This document shows positions 1 through 7,084 of a DNA stretch of 51,869 nucleotides, piece after piece. This DNA comes from Blautia sp. BIOML-A1. GTDB lineage: Bacteria; Bacillota; Clostridia; Lachnospirales; Lachnospiraceae. The stretch covers positions 1 through 51,869 of the forward strand of contig NZ_WWVR01000023.1 in the NCBI RefSeq assembly GCF_009883055.1. The letters run 5' to 3'. How positions within the stretch are numbered: the first letter of the stretch is position 1; every line of letters begins with the position of its first letter. A program made the translations under genes and the position numbers. Below the pieces are notes generated by a model. It was not told the DNA's origin. It ran no database searches and worked only from the letters and a program-made list of their open reading frames with translations.

Positions 1-9
1 CCATAAAAT

Positions 10-55
10 AAACCTCCAAACTGAGTAATTCTATCTTACATCAGTTTGAAGGTTT
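10..55 (-). terminator. ilvBN operon terminator
   Basis: An inverted repeat with arms of about 15 bases (AAACCTCCAAACTGA and TCAGTTTGAAGGTTT, one mismatch) lies just past the ilvN stop. On the minus strand the hairpin is followed by a T-rich tract (TTTATTTT), as expected for an intrinsic terminator. Confidence 0.7.
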
Positions 56-101
56 ACACAAACTTTGGGATACTCCCCCGCCTGTTAAAGTTTGCGTATA
101 C

Positions 102-611
102 TTATCGTTCCATCATACTGATGGATTCAATTCCGACGCTTCCGCCGCGAACGACTTCGATGTATTTGAATTCTTCCTTGATCAGTTTGACAACGGCATC
201 ATTCTTGGTTGCAGTCTGGACAAACTCAAGAAGCAGGCTGTCTTTGCCATAATCAATGACTCTGGCCTTGAAGGTTTCGGCGATCTGAAACAGTTCTACC
301 TTATCTGCAGCAGAGCATTTCTTGACTTTGATATAAAGAATTTCCTTCATACGGACAAAGATATCTGTGAAGTCAATGACCTTGATCACTTCGACCATGC
401 GGTTTAACTGCTTTTTGATCTGTTCAAAGGTTTCGTCATCACTGACAGTTGCTATCGTCATGCGGGAGATTGTAGGATCCTCTGTAGTTCCAACAGTGAG
501 ACTGTCCAGGTTATAGGATTTTCCGGAAAAGAGACCGGAGATTTTGGAGAGTACACCTACCTGGTTCTCTACATAGAGAGAAATCCATCTTGTTTTCATT
601 CCTTTATCCAT
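102..611 (-). CDS. ilvN: Acetolactate synthase, small (regulatory) subunit
   Basis: This is the regulatory subunit of acetohydroxyacid synthase, which gives the catalytic subunit full activity and valine feedback control in branched-chain amino acid synthesis. The 169-residue product matches the usual length. An N-terminal ACT domain (about residues 5-80) begins with WISLYVENQVGVLSKISGLF and contains SYNLDSLTVGTTEDPTISRM; a second ACT-like C-terminal domain follows and ends in the family-typical GGSVGIESI region. The start at 611 has AGGAGG eight bases upstream. It lies 12 bases after ilvB, so the two are cotranscribed and share the T-box leader. The identification is secure. Confidence 0.95.
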   Translation of the reverse strand: MDKGMKTRWISLYVENQVGVLSKISGLFSGKSYNLDSLTVGTTEDPTISRMTIATVSDDETFEQIKKQLNRMVEVIKVIDFTDIFVRMKEILYIKVKKCSAADKVELFQIAETFKARVIDYGKDSLLLEFVQTATKNDAVVKLIKEEFKYIEVVRGGSVGIESISMMER

Positions 612-623
612 TCTTGTTTCCTC

Positions 624-2342
624 CTAACAATCCATGATCATATCTGCGAGTGTTCCGCCTGGTTTGATCATAGGATAGACCATTTCTTCCGGATCAATAA
701 TAAACTCAATGATCGTAGGTCTTTTGGTGTTTTTCTTTGCCTCCTCAAAGGCTGCAGCGATCTCTTCGCGATTAGTAACCCGGATGCCCTTGGCTCCGTA
801 GCTTTCTGCAAGTTTAACGAAGTCTGGTGTGTATTCCGGATATTCCTCACCGTCTGTGCGGCGGGAGAGAGCACCGGCTCTTAAGTTGGTCATGGAGTAA
901 CGTTTTCCGTAGAATAATTTCTGCCACTGACGAACCATGCCGAGGTAAGTGTTGTTGAAGATGCAGCAGATGACCGGCAGTTCTTCCAGAACAGCAGTTG
1001 CAAGCTCCTGGATATTCATCTGGACTCCGCCGTCACCGGAGATAGAGATGACAGGAGTATCAGGATTTCCAATCTGTGCACCGATCGCACCCGGAAGACC
1101 ATATCCCATAGTTCCAAGTCCACCGGACATGATAAGCTGGCGGTTCTCGGTGATGTCAACAAACTGGGAGGTCAGCATCTGATGCTGTCCGACGTCTGTG
1201 ACGATGATCGCTTTGTCGAACTGTTTGTTGATCGCGTTAAAAATATCAAGAGGTCCCATGAGAGGACGATTTCTCATGGTAAGTGGATGCTCATTCTTCC
1301 ATGCTTCGATTTCGGTGAGCCATTTATGGGTTCCGCAGTCGGTAACGTACTCGGCCATTTTGGTGATGGCTTCTTTGGCGTCAGCAACGATCGGAACGTC
1401 CACATGGATATTTCTGGAAATAGAAGCAGTATCAATGTCAATATGGATGATCTGTGCATTTGGCGCAAATTCATGAAGCTTGCCTGTGATACGGTCGTTA
1501 AAACGGGTTCCGATAGAAAACAGGAGATCGCAGTTGCTGACAGCCATGTTCGCTGCATAGGAACCATGCATTCCAAGATTTCCGATGAACAGAGGATGTT
1601 TTGTGGAAATGGCTCCGCGTCCCATGACAGTTGTAACAACCGGAACCTGCGTCTTCTCGACTACGGAGGTGAAAATTTCGTTTGCATGGGCGATATTGAC
1701 ACCGCCGCCTGCCAGAAACAGTGGCTTCTTGGCCTTCTGGAGCATTTTGAGAGCCTTTTTGAGCTGTCCCATGTGAACACTGGTATTTGGTTTATAACCG
1801 CGGATATTTACGCTCTTAGGATATTCGGCACTTCCAAGCTCTGCCATAACATCCTTTGGAAGGTCGATGAGAACAGGTCCCGGACGGCCGGTTCTTGCAA
1901 TATAAAAAGCTTCCTTGATAATACGGCCGAGATCTTCACGGTTGCGGACAGTGACACCGTATTTTGTGATACTGCGGGTAATTCCAACGATGTCAACCTC
2001 CTGGAATGCATCGTTTCCGATCAGGTGTCTGGCAACCTGACCTGTGAAACATACAAGAGGAACACTGTCATAGTTGGCAGTAGCAAGTCCGGTGACAAGG
2101 TTGGTAGCACCAGGGCCGCTTGTTACAAGACATACACCGACCTTGCCTGTGGTTCTTGCATAGGCATCTGCCTCATGGACAAGGGCCTGCTCATGACGGG
2201 GAAGGATGATGTCAATCCCACTCTGTCTGTATAATTCGTCACTGATATCAATGGTGCATGCACCGGGATATCCAAATAAAGTATCAACATCTTCTTCTTT
2301 TAAAGCTTTTACCAAAAGCTTGTTTCCTGAAATCTGTCGCAA
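624..2342 (-). CDS. ilvB: Acetolactate synthase, large (catalytic) subunit
   Basis: This ThDP enzyme condenses two pyruvates, or pyruvate with 2-oxobutyrate, in the first common step to valine, leucine and isoleucine. Visible motifs are the N-terminal GYPGACTIDISDEL with the catalytic glutamate region RHEQALVHEADAYAR, a central TPP_enzyme_M domain, and the ThDP/Mg site SGDGGVQMNIQELATA...NNTYLGMVRQWQ. I place the start at the TTG at 2342: AAGGAGG lies seven bases upstream of it. Upstream ATG codons (2411, 2378) fall inside the T-box leader 3' region without such a site. That gives 572 residues, the normal family length. No ilvC, ilvD or leu genes are in the window. Confidence 0.95.
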   Translation of the reverse strand: MRQISGNKLLVKALKEEDVDTLFGYPGACTIDISDELYRQSGIDIILPRHEQALVHEADAYARTTGKVGVCLVTSGPGATNLVTGLATANYDSVPLVCFTGQVARHLIGNDAFQEVDIVGITRSITKYGVTVRNREDLGRIIKEAFYIARTGRPGPVLIDLPKDVMAELGSAEYPKSVNIRGYKPNTSVHMGQLKKALKMLQKAKKPLFLAGGGVNIAHANEIFTSVVEKTQVPVVTTVMGRGAISTKHPLFIGNLGMHGSYAANMAVSNCDLLFSIGTRFNDRITGKLHEFAPNAQIIHIDIDTASISRNIHVDVPIVADAKEAITKMAEYVTDCGTHKWLTEIEAWKNEHPLTMRNRPLMGPLDIFNAINKQFDKAIIVTDVGQHQMLTSQFVDITENRQLIMSGGLGTMGYGLPGAIGAQIGNPDTPVISISGDGGVQMNIQELATAVLEELPVICCIFNNTYLGMVRQWQKLFYGKRYSMTNLRAGALSRRTDGEEYPEYTPDFVKLAESYGAKGIRVTNREEIAAAFEEAKKNTKRPTIIEFIIDPEEMVYPMIKPGGTLADMIMDC

Positions 2343-2452
2343 ATATAAGTCCTCCTTCTGATAAATAAATTTTGGTACCATATTGCATCTGGCTGCATTC
2401 TCGCGGAGCACCTTTTACTTTACTGGAACATTACGGAGTAATTTTTCGTAAA

Positions 2453-2810
2453 GTAAAAAAAGTCCCAAGCATATAAATATGCTCAGGACGGATGATTCCG
2501 TGGTACCACCTGACTTCAGAGACTGTACTCTGCACTCTGTCAGTACATAAATTGTTACTGTTCACTTCATTCACAGTAGCTTGGTCGAAATGCATTCCAA
2601 TGAACAGTTACCATAAATTCTATACTGCTTTCCTGTAACGTGGAAACTACGTTGAAGCCTACTGTATGATCCGGCTTGGAGGTTCTCTGACCAGCACAAG
2701 ATCATGGTTCGGTTCACTGCTCAGGGACTACTTCCATAAGTTCGTCATGAAGGTTCGCACCGGCCACCTTCTCTCTGTGCATCCGAAAATTATGTACTAT
2801 TTCCCGTCAC
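2453..2810 (-). promoter_or_regulatory. T-box riboswitch leader of ilvB, probable Val (GUA) specifier
   Basis: Read on the minus strand, the leader holds the T-box core AGGTGGTACCACGG (2498-2511). A 13-bp terminator stem (2462-2489) and a T-run (2453-2461) follow. Stem I can be drawn by pairing GGGA/TCCC and CATAA/TTATG (5' strand 2790-2805, 3' strand near 2724-2740). That leaves a specifier loop with 5' side AATAGTA and 3' side GAAGTAG, resembling the known loop-E arrangement (AGUA opposite GAA). GTA at 2729-2731 is then the specifier, fitting valine control. The T-box assignment is firm; the specifier reading is by eye. Confidence 0.88.
2552..2613 (-). repeat. Dispersed palindromic repeat, copy D, inside the ilvB T-box leader
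   Basis: On the minus strand GTAACTGTTCA, TTGGAATGCATTT, CGACCAAG, then CTACTGTGAATGAAGTGA and ACAGTAACAATTT. The segments TTGGAATGCATTT and CGACCAAG...AACAATTT are shared with copies C and E. Confidence 0.65.
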
Positions 2811-2880
2811 TGCATTTAAAATTATTTGGAAACTGGTAACTATTCTGAGAAATTATCGAACAGCTACGAAATTTGTAATA

Positions 2881-2909
2881 ATTATACGGGAATTCTCTGT
2901 GTTTGTCAA
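2881..2909 (-). promoter_or_regulatory. SigA promoter of ilvBN
   Basis: The minus strand has a perfect TTGACA (2904-2909), a 17-base spacer and a perfect TATAAT (2881-2886). Transcription would start near 2874, just upstream of T-box stem I. Confidence 0.85.
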
Positions 2910-2918
2910 CGGAATAGC

Positions 2919-2947
2919 TTGGATTTTGTGCCCTTTTTTGGTAGAAT
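2919..2947 (+). promoter_or_regulatory. Promoter of the PflX-like gene
   Basis: TTGGAT (2919-2924), a 17-base spacer and TAGAAT (2942-2947) lie 47 bases upstream of the radical SAM start. This promoter is back to back with the ilvB promoter. Confidence 0.6.
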
Positions 2948-2994
2948 AGTAGTACTGTTCACAGATGATCTAAAAGTAAGAAAGAAGATAATTT

Positions 2995-3906
2995 ATGAGT
3001 GAGATAAAGGAACTACAGAAAAACTGCTGTCTGTGTCCGAGAAACTGCGGTATAGACCGGCTGGCCGGACAGAAGGGGTTCTGTGGAGTAACAGCAGAGA
3101 TCATGGTGGCGCGTGCTGCCCTTCATATGTGGGAAGAACCGTGTATTTCAGGAAAGGAAGGTTCCGGTGCGGTGTTTTTCTCAGGCTGTTCACTGGGATG
3201 TGTATTCTGTCAGAACAGGGCAATCTCAAGAGGACAGAGCGGCAAAATGATCACAGTGGAACGTCTGGCGGAAATTTTTCTGGATCTGCAGAGGCAGAAG
3301 GCGAATAATATTAATCTTGTGACGGCAGGACATTTCCTTGTGCAGGTGAGAGAGGCACTGATCCTGGCAAAGAAGCAGGGACTTACGATTCCTGTAGTAT
3401 ATAACAGCAGCGGATATGAGAAAGCAGAAATGCTTCAGCTTCTTGACGGACTTGTGGATATTTATCTTCCGGATTTTAAATACATGGAGTCGGATCTTGC
3501 CGGTAAATATTCGCATGCAAAGGATTATCCGGAAATTGCCAGAGAAGCACTGGCAGAAATGGTCCGGCAGGCAGGAACGCCGGAATTTGATGATCGTGGA
3601 ATGATGAAAAAGGGTGTGATCGTGCGGCATTTGCTGCTGCCGGGACATGTGAGAAATTCCAGAAAAGTGCTGGAATACCTGTATGAAACATACAAAGATC
3701 AGATATATATCAGTCTGATGAATCAGTATACACCGATGCCGGCAGTGCTGGAGGATCCACAGTTATCAAGGAAAGTTACGGCCAGAGAATACGATCGTCT
3801 GCTCGATCATGCCATCTCTCTTGGAGTAACAAATTGTTTTATCCAGGAAGGCGAGACAGCGAAGGAGAGTTTTATACCAGAATTTGATGGAGAGGGGATA
3901 GAATAA
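2995..3906 (+). CDS. PflX-like radical SAM protein
   Basis: This 303-residue protein belongs to the radical SAM group related to pyruvate formate-lyase activating enzyme (PflX/COG1313 type). The cluster motif CSLGCVFCQN (CxxxCxxC, about residues 65-74) should bind the 4Fe-4S cluster that cleaves SAM. An N-terminal cysteine-rich segment (CCLCPRNCGIDR...GFCG) is typical of this subgroup and could hold a second metal site. YLPDFKYMESDLAGKYS is another subgroup-typical stretch. It is one base upstream of rlmD and probably cotranscribed with it. The substrate is unknown; I would not call it an activase without a glycyl-radical partner, and none is nearby. Confidence 0.8.
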   Translation: MSEIKELQKNCCLCPRNCGIDRLAGQKGFCGVTAEIMVARAALHMWEEPCISGKEGSGAVFFSGCSLGCVFCQNRAISRGQSGKMITVERLAEIFLDLQRQKANNINLVTAGHFLVQVREALILAKKQGLTIPVVYNSSGYEKAEMLQLLDGLVDIYLPDFKYMESDLAGKYSHAKDYPEIAREALAEMVRQAGTPEFDDRGMMKKGVIVRHLLLPGHVRNSRKVLEYLYETYKDQIYISLMNQYTPMPAVLEDPQLSRKVTAREYDRLLDHAISLGVTNCFIQEGETAKESFIPEFDGEGIE

Positions 3907-3907
3907 A

Positions 3908-5248
3908 ATGAGAATAGAAAAAAACAATAAGAGAACTTTTAAGGAAAAATCTACAGGAAAACCGTGGACAGGTAAGTCAGAAACAAAGAAGTATGCGGAC
4001 AAAAAGAAACCGGAGTTTAAGAAAAATGTAACAAAAAAGACAGATCAGAAAAAGCCTGAGGGCAAGAAAAACGAGGGAAAGAAAGAGGAACGGAAGAGAA
4101 AATCACTTTGTCCGGTACATGGCAGATGTGGAGGTTGTCAGCTTCTGGATATTCCATATAAGGATCAGTTAAAACAGAAACAGACACAGGTGACAAAGCT
4201 TCTGAAGCCATACTGTCCTGTAGAGAAGATTGTCGGGATGGAAGATCCGTTTCATTACAGAAACAAAGTACATGCGGTTTTTGGACACAAAAAAGATGGT
4301 ACGGTAATCTCCGGCATTTATCAGGAGGGAACACATTTCATTGTTCCGGTGGATGAATGTCTGATCGAGGATCAGAGAGCAGATGCGATCATCAGGGATA
4401 TCCGCGGGCTTCTGAAATCCTTCAAGATCAAGACCTATAATGAAGATACAGGATATGGTCTGTTCCGTCATGTGCTGATCCGTACCGGATACCACAGTGG
4501 GCAGATCATGGTAGTACTTGTCCTTGGTTCACCGATCCTGCCGTCCAAGAACAATTTTGTCAAAGCACTGCGTAAGCTTCATCCGGAAATCACAACGATC
4601 GTGTTGAATGTAAACGGACAGAAAACAAGCATGATCCTGGGAGAGAAGGAGACAGTTCTTTATGGTAAGGGCTATATCGAGGACGAGCTTTGCGGAAAAA
4701 CCTTCCGTATTTCTTCCAAATCCTTCTATCAGGTGAATCCGGTCCAGACAGAGAAACTGTATGGGAAGGCAATCGAACTGGCAGGACTTACTGGCAAAGA
4801 GCGTGTGATCGATGCATATTGCGGCATCGGAACGATTGGACTGATCGCCAGCGACAAGGCAAAGGAAGTCATCAGCGTGGAACTGAATCCGGATGCTGTG
4901 CGGGATGCAATCGTAAATGCAAAACGAAATGGGATCAAAAATGTCCGTTTTTATCACAATGATGCAGGCATATTCATGCGTCAGATGGCAGAAGCGGGAG
5001 AACATGCCGATGTTGTGTTTATGGATCCGCCTCGAAGCGGAAGCGATGAGAAATTCCTTTCATCTGTGCTTACCTTAAAGCCGGAGAAGATTGTGTATGT
5101 CTCCTGCGAACCGACAACACTGGCACGGGATCTGAAATATCTCACAAAGCACGGATACAAAGCGGTACGTGCAGTGCCGTTTGATATGTTTCCGGCGACA
5201 GAGCATGTGGAGACCGTTTGTTTACTCTCGCGAAAAGCCTCAGTTTAA
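3908..5248 (+). CDS. rlmD: 23S rRNA (uracil-C5)-methyltransferase, RlmD/TrmA family
   Basis: This SAM-dependent enzyme is predicted to make 5-methyluridine in 23S rRNA. Residues 1 to about 58 are an unusual lysine-rich, low-complexity tail that stands where many homologues have a TRAM domain. An Fe-S cysteine cluster follows (CPVHGRCGGC, about 60-70). The C-terminal Rossmann methyltransferase domain has YCGIGTIGL (SAM binding), MDPPRSG and the catalytic VSCEPTTLARDL. The length, 446 residues, is usual for Firmicutes homologues. The start at 3908 follows a GGAGAGGGG stretch and leaves one base after the upstream gene. Members can target U747, U1939 or tRNA U54, so the exact position is not certain. 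Confidence 0.88.
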   Translation: MRIEKNNKRTFKEKSTGKPWTGKSETKKYADKKKPEFKKNVTKKTDQKKPEGKKNEGKKEERKRKSLCPVHGRCGGCQLLDIPYKDQLKQKQTQVTKLLKPYCPVEKIVGMEDPFHYRNKVHAVFGHKKDGTVISGIYQEGTHFIVPVDECLIEDQRADAIIRDIRGLLKSFKIKTYNEDTGYGLFRHVLIRTGYHSGQIMVVLVLGSPILPSKNNFVKALRKLHPEITTIVLNVNGQKTSMILGEKETVLYGKGYIEDELCGKTFRISSKSFYQVNPVQTEKLYGKAIELAGLTGKERVIDAYCGIGTIGLIASDKAKEVISVELNPDAVRDAIVNAKRNGIKNVRFYHNDAGIFMRQMAEAGEHADVVFMDPPRSGSDEKFLSSVLTLKPEKIVYVSCEPTTLARDLKYLTKHGYKAVRAVPFDMFPATEHVETVCLLSRKASV

Positions 5249-5336
5249 GCGGGTTTCCGGCGATTATCGCAGGATATGAACCTGTGTTTTTAGCGAAAAA
5301 TTATGAGAATATAGAATTTCTCCACAAGGGGTGTAA

Positions 5337-5404
5337 GTAAAATCCGCGGACAACTGCTTGTGCGCCGAAACTTTATCGGCATAAAGCGTGTCCGCGGATT
5401 TTAC
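5337..5404. repeat. 16-bp perfect inverted repeat at the left edge of the island
   Basis: The arms GTAAAATCCGCGGACA (5337-5352) and its exact reverse complement (5389-5404) are separated by 36 bases, which hold a smaller GCCGA/TCGGC hairpin. It sits 89 bases past rlmD and just upstream of the island promoter. It may act as the rlmD terminator, or may mark an insertion boundary. Confidence 0.6.
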
Positions 5405-5424
5405 CATTTGTACAAGATATTCCA

Positions 5425-5453
5425 TTGAAAGTGTTCCTCTAAAGGATTATAAT
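5425..5453 (+). promoter_or_regulatory. SigA promoter of the island operon
   Basis: TTGAAA (5425-5430), a 17-base spacer and a perfect TATAAT (5448-5453) lie upstream of the small HTH gene. Transcription should start near 5460, giving a short leader. Confidence 0.75.
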
Positions 5454-5486
5454 AAATATGTTGTCATTGTAATATGGAGGAAGTAT

Positions 5487-5687
5487 ATGGAACTTTTAAC
5501 AACAACCGAAATGGCAAAAAAGTGGGGGCTCTCCAGACGAAGAGTAACAACATACTGTACAAATGGGCGGATCGAAGGAGCGATTATGAAGGGAAATACA
5601 TGGCTAATACCTGATAATGCGATAAAGCCTGAAGATCCCAGGCGTACAAGAAAAAATAGTGATGAGATAGAGGAGGGCGCTAAATGA
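5487..5687 (+). CDS. Small HTH DNA-binding protein (excisionase/MerR-like)
   Basis: This 66-residue protein starts at 5487, with TGGAGG six bases upstream. Residues 6-45 form a MerR/excisionase-like winged helix: TTTEMAKKWGLSRRRVTTYC, then NGRIEGAIMKGNTWLIPDNA. The remainder is a basic tail (PRRTRKNSDE). Such small proteins act as local repressors or as excisionase-type DNA-bending factors. It is first in the island operon and overlaps the next start by four bases (ATGA), so it is a likely autoregulator. A longer frame opening at 5388 was rejected because it has no ribosome-binding site and covers the promoter. Confidence 0.8.
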   Translation: MELLTTTEMAKKWGLSRRRVTTYCTNGRIEGAIMKGNTWLIPDNAIKPEDPRRTRKNSDEIEEGAK

Positions 5688-6682
5688 GTTCATATACTGA
5701 GATTGATACAGCTTTATTAGATTTGGATTTTACAAATCCGCGTATACAAAATTATTTACAAAACTATCCGGAAGAAAGCAGATCAGGAGAATTACTTGCT
5801 ATGCTGCTAGGAACTGGAACTGACAGTTGTGCAAGTTTAAAGGAGTCTATCAAGGAGCATGGTGGAATCATTAATCCAATTATTGTAAATCACTTTCCGG
5901 ATGGCAGATACGTAGTTATCGAGGGTAACACTCGTCTGCAAATATATAGAGATTTTATTAGGGACAATGTGCCAGGAAATTGGAATAAAATCAGGGCTAT
6001 CATCTATGAGAATCTCGAAAATAATGAAATGCACTCAATTCGGTTACAGGCACATTTGGTTGGACCAAGAGATTGGGATGCTTATGCCAAGGCGAAATAT
6101 TTAACCTTTCTTTCGGACGAAGAGAAAATGCCTATGAAAGAACTTTTGGCGTATTGTGGTGGATCCTCAAAAGCATCAGAAATTCGCTACATGATTCAAG
6201 CATATAAAGATATGAGAGATATATATGCTCCACTATGTGAGGATGACACACAGTTCGATCAAAAGAAATTTTCCGGCTTTGTTGAATTACAAAAAAAGAA
6301 TGTTGTGGAAAGTCTTCAGCTACATGGATATGACAAAACTGATTTTGCACAATGGATGGTAGATGAAAAATTCTCTCGATTAGAAGACGTGAGACGATTA
6401 CCACAGATTCTGAATAGTAAAAGAGCAAGGCAGGCTTTTTTAAAGCATGACACGGCTGCGGCTAAGAAAATTTTAGAAGCTGAGGATATCACACCGGATT
6501 CTCTGAAAAATGTTACCTACGAGATGTTGGCCAATGAACTTTCAAAGAGAATGTTTGACATTACACATGTGGAGGTCCTTAAGCTAAAAACAGATGCTGA
6601 GTATGAGGAAAAATTAAACGCACTACGAAAAGTAGTTGAGACAGTGCAGAGCATAGTCTTAGATGAAATTGATGGTAACTGA
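5684..6682 (+). CDS. ParB/sulfiredoxin-fold protein 1 of the island
   Basis: The N-terminal part of this 332-residue protein is a ParB/Srx-like domain: LDFTNPRIQNYL near residue 10, then GGIINPIIVNHFPDGRYVVI followed by EGNTRLQIYRD near residues 60-97. ParB-fold proteins bind nucleotide (CTP or ATP); phage and defence versions can be nucleases or DNA-bound scaffolds. A middle region with GPRDWDAYAKAKYL and a GGSSKASEIRYMIQ helix pair resembles the KorB-type HTH placed after the ParB box in true ParBs. No parA gene or centromere-like repeat is nearby, so plasmid segregation is unlikely. It is translationally coupled to the HTH gene. Confidence 0.75.
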   Translation: MSSYTEIDTALLDLDFTNPRIQNYLQNYPEESRSGELLAMLLGTGTDSCASLKESIKEHGGIINPIIVNHFPDGRYVVIEGNTRLQIYRDFIRDNVPGNWNKIRAIIYENLENNEMHSIRLQAHLVGPRDWDAYAKAKYLTFLSDEEKMPMKELLAYCGGSSKASEIRYMIQAYKDMRDIYAPLCEDDTQFDQKKFSGFVELQKKNVVESLQLHGYDKTDFAQWMVDEKFSRLEDVRRLPQILNSKRARQAFLKHDTAAAKKILEAEDITPDSLKNVTYEMLANELSKRMFDITHVEVLKLKTDAEYEEKLNALRKVVETVQSIVLDEIDGN

Positions 6683-6683
6683 T

Positions 6684-7082
6684 ATGGGAGAATCAAATAA
6701 GCATAAGGTTTTAGTTGAATACGCCTTAAGATTTATTAAAGATAGCGTTGGGGAGGAGTTGAGTTATTTTATCGAAACCGATATTAATGATGGACGACCG
6801 CTTCCTCAATTGACAATGGAAGGATACAGACCAGACGTATTTTTTGAATACAACGGTGTTATGTTTATAGGAGAGGCAAAAACAAGTGATGACATTTTGA
6901 GAGAACATAGTATAAATCAATATTACTCATACTTGAAAAAATGTTCATTAAACCAGGGACATGCAACATTTGTTTTGGCAGTTCCTCTTGAAGACCGGGC
7001 CAGGGCAAATAATATTCTTGGAAAAATCAAGAAAGAAATACCTGGGGATTATGAAGTAAAAGCGATTGGAATGATTGTATAG
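6684..7082 (+). CDS. PD-(D/E)xK nuclease-fold protein
   Basis: Starting at ATG 6684 the product is 132 residues. Residues 49-66 read RPDVFFEYNGVMFIGEAK, which gives the D51...E64-x-K66 signature of the restriction-endonuclease fold, with a possible helix glutamate near residue 12. QYYSYLKKC afterwards suits the family's next helix. This suggests a metal-dependent DNA nuclease, perhaps VRR-NUC or Hjc-like. An in-frame ATG at 6663 would overlap the preceding gene by 20 bases; neither start has a clear ribosome-binding site, so translation probably depends on coupling. The helicase gene begins two bases after its stop. The substrate is unknown. Confidence 0.7.
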   Translation: MGESNKHKVLVEYALRFIKDSVGEELSYFIETDINDGRPLPQLTMEGYRPDVFFEYNGVMFIGEAKTSDDILREHSINQYYSYLKKCSLNQGHATFVLAVPLEDRARANNILGKIKKEIPGDYEVKAIGMIV

Positions 7083-7084
7083 TT

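Noticed and set aside
1182..2234. 350-residue open frame on the plus strand inside ilvB
   Set aside because: It is fully antisense to a secure ilvB, with Cys/His-rich, unrecognisable sequence and no ribosome-binding site.
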